Shown here piece after piece: positions 47,581 to 55,429 of a stretch of 64,000 nucleotides of DNA. The stretch lies in contig NZ_CP036319.1 of assembly GCF_007752935.1 (NCBI RefSeq), forward strand, positions 6,428,501-6,492,500. The letters run 5' to 3'. Every line of letters begins with the position of its first letter. Position 1 is the first letter of the stretch. The position numbers were made by a program, and so were the translations under genes. This DNA comes from Crateriforma conspicua (GTDB lineage: Bacteria > Planctomycetota > Planctomycetia > Pirellulales > Pirellulaceae). Below the pieces are notes generated by a model, which saw only the letters and a program-made list of their open reading frames with translations, was not told where the DNA came from and did not search any database.

Positions 47581-48048
47581 CGGATGGCCTGTGAATGAAA
47601 CGAGAATTTGGAATTGCGCGGCTGTGGGCAGACGAAAATCCCCTCGATGGAAGCCCAGTCATCATAATTGGCAGGGCCGAGAAATACGAAAACCGTCTGG
47701 TCGGTTCGAGCCAGAAAGCACGATGAAATCGCCTTACAAAAGCCCGTTCCAATGCTTGCAGCCTTGTCTGTGAAACCGAATTCGCAAACCGGACACACCG
47801 GCGGGCTGCTTTCGCGACCAGCGGGGTTCCCAGGCACGCCGCTGGTCGTCATCAAGAACATTCCTGCCCTCCCCCCAAGCGAACCGCCAGCTGAGGCCGG
47901 CCGAAACCGTCGCGGTGGTAAACCTTACCGGCTGAATCGAATGTTCTGGATTCAACGACGTCCGCACACCGATGGTCCGGGGTGAAGGTCCCGCCATGTT
48001 TGCCGGTGGGACGGCAACACCCAGGCTAGCGTCGTGTGCACCCATCGT
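47581..48048. other. Divergent region upstream of the giant surface protein
   Basis: This 468-bp stretch separates the giant surface protein (minus) and the small exported protein (plus). Apparent reading frames here have no domain. Two inverted repeats are visible: the 10-bp one at 47815-47848 and a weaker GTCCCGCC/GGTGGGAC near 47988-48013. Confidence 0.4.
47815..47848. repeat. 10-bp inverted repeat in divergent region
   Basis: CGACCAGCGG (47815-47824) and CCGCTGGTCG (47839-47848) pair perfectly around a 14-nt loop. No T-run follows in either direction, so an operator or an RNA stem is more likely than a terminator. Confidence 0.6.
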
Positions 48049-48744
48049 ATGACGGCAATTTATCGAACATCCGATCGCTGGCGGTTCGGCACGGTCATCC
48101 TTTTGATGGCGACGATCACGTCAGCGGCTAGCGGCGACCCGCCCGATGACGGCTTTGCGCCGGTCAACGTTTCCAGCAATTGGACGACGATGACCGATGA
48201 CAAAGAATTTGTGGCCACCGACACCGCATCCGAGCCCGATGCATCAATGGCGGATGCCGACCGACTGCGACAACGATTGGCCGAGCTTCGCAAACCGGCC
48301 CAAGACATACGTTTGGACAGTCGGCCGATCCTGGATGATGTGCCGACAAATGTCGCCGCCCTTCAGCAAGATCAGGAACCGGAACGATACTGGGCCAGCC
48401 CGCACTATCCCACGCCGATTGCTTCCCGGGTCCACGAACCGTTCTGCCATCAACCTCTGTACTTCCAAGAAATCGCTTTGGAACGTTGTGGTGACCACTG
48501 TGGATACTTCCAGAACGCCGTCAGCACCTGGCGATTCGTATTCAACACGACCGTCCTGCCGTACCGTCTGGCCACGCAACCCCACTGTCGATGCGTCACG
48601 TCGTGGGGTGACTGTCGTTGCTGCCAACAGGACCGCTTTCCTGCGGTCGAACCATTGCAGCGTCGCGATGATGGCCATCTTCAATGCCGGGGCGTGACAG
48701 CGGAAGCCGCGATGGCCGGCTTTACGTTCCTGTTGTTGATGTAA
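48049..48744 (+). CDS. Exported conserved hypothetical protein, Cys-rich C-terminus
   Basis: The protein has 231 residues from ATG 48049; a GTG at 48034 is possible. It starts with a signal peptide (MTAIYRTSDRWRFGTVILLMATITSAASG). The middle is acidic. The C-terminal part has HEPFCHQPLYFQEIALERCGDHCGYFQ, then VLPYRLATQPHCRCVTSWGDCRCCQ. From memory, the HxPLYFE...LERxG and LPYxMA pattern recurs in Rhodopirellula exported proteins of unknown function. Several Cys residues could form disulfides. It converges with the LURP-one-like gene, leaving 16 bp. Confidence 0.75.
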   Translation: MTAIYRTSDRWRFGTVILLMATITSAASGDPPDDGFAPVNVSSNWTTMTDDKEFVATDTASEPDASMADADRLRQRLAELRKPAQDIRLDSRPILDDVPTNVAALQQDQEPERYWASPHYPTPIASRVHEPFCHQPLYFQEIALERCGDHCGYFQNAVSTWRFVFNTTVLPYRLATQPHCRCVTSWGDCRCCQQDRFPAVEPLQRRDDGHLQCRGVTAEAAMAGFTFLLLM

Positions 48745-48760
48745 ACGGCAGGTCAGACAC

Positions 48761-49345
48761 CTAGCCTCGACGGCGTTCCAACAACACGACCATCATCAGC
48801 GCCAACAGCGAACGCAGCTCATCGTCTTCGGGCATCTCCGACAGCTTTTCCAAGGTAAATCGACCTTCGAAAATTGCCGGATGCTTGATCAGACGCAGCA
48901 GTGGTGTTCCATCGGGGCGACGCACGATGTAGCTGGGGTTCAACAAATAGATGAAGATCATCCCGATGATCGGAATTTCACCCAGCAGGCTTTCGACGAA
49001 TTTTTTGATCGCACTTTCCTCTTCGACTTCCATGTCGACCTGGCCGTCCTGAATGATCTGGTAGTGCGCCGACCAAAGTGATCGCATGCCGCGACGCCGC
49101 ACCGATCCCCAATCATTTCCCTGTGGATCGGTAAAGTGGTAATTTGCTGAAAAGTCGATCATGCGATCCGCGTCGATGCGAAACAACAAGTGGGTCTGCT
49201 GTTGATCAGAAAAGATCTCCACTTGTTCCTTGAAGCGAAACATCTTTTGCTTGACGAACATCAACAACTTGCCGCTGGCATCGGTCGCGCTGATACGCTG
49301 TCCAAACGTCAACAGCTTGAACGACAATTCGATCGGATATTGCAT
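48761..49345 (-). CDS. LURP-one-related (scramblase-like) protein
   Basis: The protein has 194 residues from ATG 49345; the in-frame extension to 49411 carries a different composition. MQYPIELSFKLLTFGQRISATDASGKLLMFVKQKMFRFKEQVEIFSD followed by RIDADRMIDFSANYHFTDPQGNDWGSVRRRG resembles the beta-barrel of LURP-one/Tubby-like and phospholipid-scramblase-fold proteins. A hydrophobic segment (PIIGMIFIYLL) sits near residue 130. The function in bacteria is not defined; lipid binding is possible. It is divergent from the PQQ-propeller gene. Confidence 0.72.
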   Translation of the reverse strand: MQYPIELSFKLLTFGQRISATDASGKLLMFVKQKMFRFKEQVEIFSDQQQTHLLFRIDADRMIDFSANYHFTDPQGNDWGSVRRRGMRSLWSAHYQIIQDGQVDMEVEEESAIKKFVESLLGEIPIIGMIFIYLLNPSYIVRRPDGTPLLRLIKHPAIFEGRFTLEKLSEMPEDDELRSLLALMMVVLLERRRG

Positions 49346-49588
49346 CTCGCACCGTTTGTGAATGTTCTGTTTCGCTCTCGCGGCCACCGCCGAATGCCCG
49401 ATGCCCTGCAAAACCCAAAGCTCACTGCGTCACAGCGAATCGATCGGTGAATCCTATCCAATGGGTTACAGCGGCGTGGGTCAACGTATCGAAATCTCTT
49501 TCGTGCTGCCAAGACGTCCGATCGCCGGACGAATGCATCGGCGCCCGTATCCTCCTCCGCCCCTTTCCCATCACAGCGACGTACCGTC

Positions 49589-51391
49589 ATGCCAGATGAT
49601 CCACAAACTTCGGCAGTGCCCGTTGATACGGCTTCGCAACCGCCCGTCCACAGCCTGCGTTGGTGGCCCGCTGCGGCGCTGCTGTTGCTGATGGCGGCCC
49701 TGCGATATGGCCTTGGTTCCACGGAATCGCCCAGCCTGTCGATGATGATGCTGGCATTCATGGGACCGGCGGCGGTCTGTCTGTTGATTCTGCTTTGGTG
49801 GTGTTTTGGAAGTGCCGCCACCATACGTGAAAAAGCCATCGGGCTGATCGGGCTTGTCGTCATCGCTGTCATTTCGGTCGCGCTCATGCACCCATCTTTG
49901 CAAGGCATGGCGACCGTCATCATGGTCATCCCCACGGCCATCGCCCTATTTGCGGTCGCACTGATCCTGTTTTCACGGCAACCGAAATGGCGTCTACCGG
50001 TCGCGTTGGTTGCCGCCACGATCGGCTTTGGATTTTGGAACCTGAAGCAAAGCGAAGGCGTCACCGGTCAGTTCGAATCCCAGCTGTTGTGGCGATGGCA
50101 GCCCACCGCTGAACAATCCTATTTAAAGGAACTTGCGTCTCGCGAGACCACCGAACCTGTCGATGCCGGCGACATGATCGCGCTGGCCGATGCACAGTGG
50201 CCGGCCTTCCGGGGGGCCGATCGTAACGGCGTGGTCCGCGGCGCGGCGCTGATGGAAGACTGGGACACGACGCCGCCGAAGCTGGTTTGGAAACACCGAA
50301 TTGGTCCGGCGTGGTCGTCCTTCGCTGTTGCCGGAAATCGCATCTACACCCAAGAGCAACGTGGCGACGAAGAAGCCGTGCTGTGCCTGGACGCCGACAC
50401 GGGCCGGTCGATTTGGACCCACGCGTATCCCAGCCGATTCTGGGAAGCCATCGGCGGTGCGGGCCCACGCGCCACCCCAACGTACGCCGACGAAGGATTG
50501 TTCGCGTTGGGTGCCGATGGGATCTTGATGGCACTGGATCCCACCGACGGTACCCTGCGATGGGAAAGAGACCTCAAGGACGATGCCAGACGCGATCCGC
50601 CACAATGGGGATTTTCGTCTTCACCTTTGGTCGTCGACGGCAAGGTCATCGTGCATGCCGGCGGTGAAGATGATTTGGGGCTGCTGGCCTATGAAGCCAT
50701 TGACGGAAGCATCGCTTGGTCCGTCCCTTCGGGTGACCACAGCTACAGTTCGGCACAATTGGCCGAGTTCTTTGGGACCGCGGGCATCTTGATGATGACC
50801 AACCAAGCCCTGCAGTTCGTTAGCATTGCCGACGGTTCGACCATCTGGCAGCACGATTGGCCCGTGGAAAACTATCGTGCCATCCAGCCGTTGGTTGTTT
50901 CCGATACGGTGCTGATTGGGACCAGCCTGGGCGAAGGCACGCGTAAGATCCAAGTCCTTCGGAACGAATCCGACAACCAATGGTCCACCGTTGAACGCTG
51001 GACATCACTGGACTTGAAACCTGATTACAACGATTACGTGGTGGCCGATGGATTCCTGTATGGTTTCGACCGAAACATCTTTGCCTGCATCGATCTGAAA
51101 TCGGGCCAACGTCAATGGAAACGCGGACGATACGGTAACGGCCAAGTTCTCCTGCTGGCCGACGCCGACCAACTATTGGTTTCATCCGAAAAAGGCGAAG
51201 TCGTCCTGCTGCGGGCCAATCCCGAGCAGCTACAGGAAACCACACGCTTTCAAGCCCTGGATGGCAAAACGTGGAATCATCCGGTACTGGTGGGCGACCG
51301 GCTTTACATCCGTAACGCTCAAGAGGCCGCCTGTTATCAAATGCCGCTGAAGAAAAACGAAACGCCGGAACAAGACTTGGCGGCAAAGTAG
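49589..51391 (+). CDS. Membrane protein with PQQ-like beta-propeller domain
   Basis: The 600-residue protein has an N-terminal region with about four TM segments (residues 27-150; ALLLLMAALRYGLG, VIMVIPTAIALFAVALILF). A linker and a large beta-propeller of PQQ-like repeats follow. WPAFRGADRNGVVRG is the typical planctomycete start. Repeats include VLCLDADTGRSIWTHAYP, LMALDPTDGTLRWERDL and FACIDLKSGQRQWKR. It lacks the residues of true quinoprotein dehydrogenases that I can recognise, so it may be a scaffold like BamB rather than an enzyme. The propeller would be periplasmic. It converges with the DUF3467 gene through a terminator. Confidence 0.85.
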   Translation: MPDDPQTSAVPVDTASQPPVHSLRWWPAAALLLLMAALRYGLGSTESPSLSMMMLAFMGPAAVCLLILLWWCFGSAATIREKAIGLIGLVVIAVISVALMHPSLQGMATVIMVIPTAIALFAVALILFSRQPKWRLPVALVAATIGFGFWNLKQSEGVTGQFESQLLWRWQPTAEQSYLKELASRETTEPVDAGDMIALADAQWPAFRGADRNGVVRGAALMEDWDTTPPKLVWKHRIGPAWSSFAVAGNRIYTQEQRGDEEAVLCLDADTGRSIWTHAYPSRFWEAIGGAGPRATPTYADEGLFALGADGILMALDPTDGTLRWERDLKDDARRDPPQWGFSSSPLVVDGKVIVHAGGEDDLGLLAYEAIDGSIAWSVPSGDHSYSSAQLAEFFGTAGILMMTNQALQFVSIADGSTIWQHDWPVENYRAIQPLVVSDTVLIGTSLGEGTRKIQVLRNESDNQWSTVERWTSLDLKPDYNDYVVADGFLYGFDRNIFACIDLKSGQRQWKRGRYGNGQVLLLADADQLLVSSEKGEVVLLRANPEQLQETTRFQALDGKTWNHPVLVGDRLYIRNAQEAACYQMPLKKNETPEQDLAAK

Positions 51392-51414
51392 ACGCCACAA
51401 CTAAGCGTGGAGCC

Positions 51415-51453
51415 TAAAAAAAACGCACCACCGGAAAACCGATGGTGCGTTTT
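51415..51453. terminator. Bidirectional intrinsic terminator
   Basis: A nine-A run (51415-51423) is followed by CGCACCACCGG, loop AAAA, CCGATGGTGCG (one mismatch) and TTTT. The T-tracts on both strands fit the convergent PQQ-propeller (ends 51391) and DUF3467 (ends 51483) genes. Confidence 0.88.
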
Positions 51454-51482
51454 GATTGGATTCAATCGAATCTCGGTGGACC

Positions 51483-51881
51483 TCAGTCCTTCTTGGCCTG
51501 AGCAGCCTGTTGTTGCAGGCCCGGACGAACACGCTTGTTGATGTCCGTTTCCAAAACGCCGAAAACCGACTCGTGGCGGGCGACCGACATTTGCAGTGCG
51601 GCCAACAGTCGCTTGGCGGTGAAGAAGTTCAAAATGATTCGTTGCTTGACTTGAATCGGGTCCTTCGGGACACCGATCGGTTGCGGGTTCAAACCAAAGT
51701 CGACGATCAGTTCTTCGGGCGAACCGGTCACGCGGCAAAAGTTCGCGTAGGTGGCGACCGCGTGATCATCTTCCACTTGAACTTGAACGGGCTGTTGGGT
51801 TTGTGCCTTTTCAGCGGCTGGTGCGGGAGCAGGAGCAGCGGTCTGAGTGTCTTCGGCGGTCTTGGCGGCTTCGTCGGCCAT
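51483..51881 (-). CDS. DUF3467 family protein
   Basis: The protein has 132 residues from ATG 51881, chosen because upstream codons to 51914 are unconserved. It begins MADEAAKTAEDTQ with a Pro/Ala-rich linker. The DUF3467 part is DHAVATYANFCRVTGSPEELIVDFGLN, then VKQRIILNFFTAKRLLAALQMSVARHESVFG. The function is unknown. It is soluble and small. It lies about 190 bp downstream of the module B operon on the same strand and could be its last gene, though the spacing suggests its own promoter. Confidence 0.85.
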   Translation of the reverse strand: MADEAAKTAEDTQTAAPAPAPAAEKAQTQQPVQVQVEDDHAVATYANFCRVTGSPEELIVDFGLNPQPIGVPKDPIQVKQRIILNFFTAKRLLAALQMSVARHESVFGVLETDINKRVRPGLQQQAAQAKKD

Positions 51882-52069
51882 TGGGAAAATCTCCAAACAT
51901 GGGTCTTGGGACAAACATCACATTGGTGAGGCCGCCCATCCTAACTTGCGGGGGGTATGACGCAACGCACGTCATACCTTTTTCCCCCGTGGAAAACAAA
52001 AAGTGATCGTCATAAGTGTCAAAAGACAAAACTGCGCAAAATGGATTAAACCGGTGTTCGACAACCGTT

Positions 52070-54307
52070 CTAAAATTCAAAGTTGAACGTCTTGGCAATG
52101 ATCCGCCACAAGCGTTGCCCCAAGGACATTGGATCCACATGAATCTTGGCCGATCCGCGATAGCCCGCTCTCAGCACGGTCTCATCAAAATCAATCGGGA
52201 CTCGTCCTTGGAATGAAACACTGCGTGGTTTGATCTGGCCTGTCCGCGGGTCAATTTCGGTTTGCAAATCGCCCCCGGTTTGGCTGGACATATTCGTCGA
52301 AGCTGCTTGCATCGGATTGATCGACATCTCGGTCAATTTCCCATGAAAGGTCTCCAATCGCTTGGAATCCAATTTCAAATCAACCTCCTGGCCGACACGA
52401 ACCAGCTGCATGTCGCCCTGGTCGATGATCAGCACCGCCTCATAATCTTTAGGGGTGCCGATCTCGCAAATCTTATCATCCGGCGTCATCAAAGCCCCGA
52501 TGTTATGCGGCTGCATCGGAGTCCCCGTCCAACCAGGCAAGCGTCCGTCGCCGGCATCTTGTGATGGCTTGTCGGCCGGCGGCAGAACTTGGCCGTCACG
52601 AACCGCACGAACGGTCAACCGCTTGACTTCTTCTTCGGTTTTTTCACGCAGCGCGACGATCGACGCCAGGACCTCATCTTGATAATCCTGCTGCACTTTG
52701 ACCGATTCATCGGTTCGTGCACGACGCGTCAGGTTCGCACGCTGGACTCGTGCAAGTTCTTCTTGGCCCTGAAGATCCGCCAAACGAATGATCAGGTCGG
52801 GATTCTCCAGTTTGGCAACCGGATCTCCCTTGGAAACGATGTCTCCCGGCTGTGCAGTCCAACGGACACGTCCCGTTGTGGCAGCATAGACCGAACCGGC
52901 TTCGCTGGGTCGGATCTCAAAAGCACAATCGATATGGTGCGGCAGCGGAATGTACGCCACCGCCGCCAGGATCGCTCCCGCGATGCCCAGCGTTGCAAAC
53001 AGTCGGCCCTTCTTCACTTTTGCCAACCTCCCAGGCGTACGAACAAATTTCCAAGTTTGAATAATGGGCTGCATCACAAGGCCGGCAAATCCGGCCACCG
53101 CCAACAATCGGCCGACCGCCTGAAGCCCATAAGGTTCCAACACCTTCATCACGAACCAGACGATCGAAAACACAACCACCCATCGATAAATCACACTCGC
53201 GATGGTGAACATCGCAAAGGCAAGTCGATTTCGCTGGGGCAAGAAAGGATCTTCCTGCAGTTCCAACCCCAAGCAGGTTTCTTGAAACCATCGCTTGAGA
53301 ACTTCCGTGGCCTTCTGACGAAGGTTGGGAATTTCCAACAAATCCATCAAAATGTAATAGCCGTCGAACCGCAGCAACGGGTTCCCGTTGACCAGAATCG
53401 TGCTAACAGCATTCAGGAACATGATATTCAGCGACAAATCATTGACGGTCGTTCCGGGTTCGCTGAAGAACCAGACAAATGCTGCAATCGATGCCAGGAT
53501 CATTTCCACATAAATCCCGGCCGCACCGATCCAAACACGCTGCCATTTATTGGGCAACATCCATGAATCGGAAACATTGCAATACAGACATGGCGTGAAC
53601 ACCAACAGCATGAAACCGATTTCGTGGCATTCACCACCGAATTTCTTACAACTCAGCCCGTGACCGAATTCGTGAATGACTTTCACGACTCCCATCGTTG
53701 CCGCAAGAATCAGCCACCGGTCGGCTGCAAAAAATTGCTGGAATGTGGGCAACTTGGCATAAACGGTTTCATACTGAGTCGCCAACAACAACGACGCGGT
53801 AAGAAACAAACCGATAAAGAACAACAGTGCCGGGACTGTGAACATCCACCCGAACCACGGCAACAGCCGGTTCAAGATTTTTTCGGGGTCGATACCACGG
53901 GTACGAATCGCAAAGATGTTGGAAAACTTGCCCAACAGTTCCTTGTTACGCTTCTTCCGACCACGTTCGCGAAGCTGTTTTCCCTGCCCTGGCGAATTGC
54001 TGATCACCAGCCCACTGCGGTGCAGCATTCCGATGAACTGTTGCAGATCCCCAAAGGTGATCTTCTGCGGTGCGAATCGAGCCTCAAATCCGTCTTTGAT
54101 TTGTTGCAGGCTGACGTGACCGTCCAGCATGTTCAGAATGAAATATTCTTCATCATGAAAGCGGAAGTACTGCAGCCCGATTGGTTCTTTGACCACCCAA
54201 TAGGCCGCACCCTGATAATGGTGCCGACTGCCCGTCAGGTCCGGCCGTTTGCGCACCGTCAGCGGCCGCGATGAGCTGCTTACCAGGGATTCGGCCAAAG
54301 TGGTCAT
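52070..54307 (-). CDS. Module B PqqD-like / M50 peptidase / HlyD fusion membrane protein
   Basis: The 745-residue protein has the same plan as 34816-37026. Residues 45-105 are PqqD-like (FRFHDEEYFILNMLDGHVSLQQI, GMLHRSGLVI). The M50 core has VIHEFGHGLSCKKFGGECHEIGFML with HEFGH at 212-216, PCLYCNVSDSWMLPNKW, and NGNPLLRFDGYYILMDLLEIPN. TM helices surround this. A last TM near 460 leads to a HlyD-like arm (AFEIRPSEAGSVYAATTGRVRWTAQPGDIVSKGDPVAKLEN) with coiled coil and a barrel domain. Catalytic residues are intact. It is better preserved in size than the module A copy. It follows the HlyD adaptor gene by 83 bp in the same operon. Confidence 0.88.
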   Translation of the reverse strand: MTTLAESLVSSSSRPLTVRKRPDLTGSRHHYQGAAYWVVKEPIGLQYFRFHDEEYFILNMLDGHVSLQQIKDGFEARFAPQKITFGDLQQFIGMLHRSGLVISNSPGQGKQLRERGRKKRNKELLGKFSNIFAIRTRGIDPEKILNRLLPWFGWMFTVPALLFFIGLFLTASLLLATQYETVYAKLPTFQQFFAADRWLILAATMGVVKVIHEFGHGLSCKKFGGECHEIGFMLLVFTPCLYCNVSDSWMLPNKWQRVWIGAAGIYVEMILASIAAFVWFFSEPGTTVNDLSLNIMFLNAVSTILVNGNPLLRFDGYYILMDLLEIPNLRQKATEVLKRWFQETCLGLELQEDPFLPQRNRLAFAMFTIASVIYRWVVVFSIVWFVMKVLEPYGLQAVGRLLAVAGFAGLVMQPIIQTWKFVRTPGRLAKVKKGRLFATLGIAGAILAAVAYIPLPHHIDCAFEIRPSEAGSVYAATTGRVRWTAQPGDIVSKGDPVAKLENPDLIIRLADLQGQEELARVQRANLTRRARTDESVKVQQDYQDEVLASIVALREKTEEEVKRLTVRAVRDGQVLPPADKPSQDAGDGRLPGWTGTPMQPHNIGALMTPDDKICEIGTPKDYEAVLIIDQGDMQLVRVGQEVDLKLDSKRLETFHGKLTEMSINPMQAASTNMSSQTGGDLQTEIDPRTGQIKPRSVSFQGRVPIDFDETVLRAGYRGSAKIHVDPMSLGQRLWRIIAKTFNFEF

Positions 54308-54390
54308 GACAAATTACGACAGAGAAAAGGATGCAGGGGGTTGCTCAAACTAGAAAACGAACGGAGCAGTGACGATTCTTAGATCACCAA

Positions 54391-55356
54391 TCACTTGATG
54401 ACGATGTCGGCCGACATTCCAGGCCGGATGATCCAGCGTCCATCGACTTGCTGGTTTTTGATCACGGCCCAAGCGCGATAGCTTTCCAAACTGTTGATTC
54501 CGGGGCTGACAAAGCCCAACTGGGCGTTGATGCGGATCGGTTCGCCGTCTTTGCCGTCGGCGTAAACCCAGACTTCGCATGGGGCACCGGCATAAACGCG
54601 GTCGCCCGTTCCGATGGCGGGCAAATCGGCTTCGACTTTCAATTCATCCATCTGCAACAGGCTGGCGATCGGGCTGCCCGGTTGGACCCATTCGCCCTGT
54701 TGTGCGTCGCGTTCTTCGATCTCGATCACGCCGTCAAAGGGGGCCTTGATCTGTCGCCGATCCAATTCGTGTTCGGCCATCGCCAATTCCACACTGCGGG
54801 CGATGAATTTGATTTGGTTGCCCTTGGTTTCGATGTCCGCAAGTTCGATCTGTAGACCGGCCTTTTCGACTTCGAGTTCCTTCTTTTCTTTTTCAAGACG
54901 GCTGGCAACGTTTTTTCGGAACAGTTCACGAAGCGCTTCGGCTTCCTTTTCGGCAAGCTTGCGACTGCTGACTGCGAAACGTCGGTTGATGTCGTTTTCG
55001 GCGTTCAGCTTGGCTTCCAGCTTTTCAGCTTTCTTTAACTCCACGGCCAAGCGTGCGGAATGGTCATCGATCACACCGATGATCTCGCCGGCCTTCACCG
55101 TGCTGCCCTCTTCGATATTCAGCTGGGTCAGTTTGCCTTCCACTTCGGCCGGGATCTTGATGTTACGACGAAACTTGACGAAGCCGTTTTCCGAACGCAG
55201 TTGGCCGTCGGCCATGGACCGCTGGCCGCCAAGCCCGGCATAGGGAGTGGCCAGGCTGCCACGTTCCTGGCCGCTGGCATCGCTGCTGACGACCAACAGG
55301 CATGCCATCATGGCCGGCAACAAGAACAGCAACGATGCTTTGGGTTGGTTGGTCAT
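54391..55356 (-). CDS. Module B HlyD-family periplasmic adaptor
   Basis: The 321-residue exported protein starts at an ATG giving a signal peptide (MTNQPKASLLFLLPAMMACLLVVSSDASG). GFVKFRRNIKIPAEVEGKLTQLNIEEGSTVKAGEIIGVI is the first lipoyl half motif. A long Lys/Glu-rich hairpin (about residues 85-185) follows, then IKAPFDGVIEIEERDAQQGEWVQPGSPIA (second half) and a beta-barrel. It is homologous in layout to 33728-34819. It probably links the M50/HlyD protein to an outer-membrane partner. No TolC-like gene lies in module B, so the partner may be the one at 30306-32177 or elsewhere. Confidence 0.88.
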   Translation of the reverse strand: MTNQPKASLLFLLPAMMACLLVVSSDASGQERGSLATPYAGLGGQRSMADGQLRSENGFVKFRRNIKIPAEVEGKLTQLNIEEGSTVKAGEIIGVIDDHSARLAVELKKAEKLEAKLNAENDINRRFAVSSRKLAEKEAEALRELFRKNVASRLEKEKKELEVEKAGLQIELADIETKGNQIKFIARSVELAMAEHELDRRQIKAPFDGVIEIEERDAQQGEWVQPGSPIASLLQMDELKVEADLPAIGTGDRVYAGAPCEVWVYADGKDGEPIRINAQLGFVSPGINSLESYRAWAVIKNQQVDGRWIIRPGMSADIVIK

Positions 55357-55429
55357 ATCGCTGGTAAAGATAAGGGCGGCGTGGATGAAGGTAGGGGGTG
55401 GAGGCGTGACTGGTGATCGACAGCGTTGA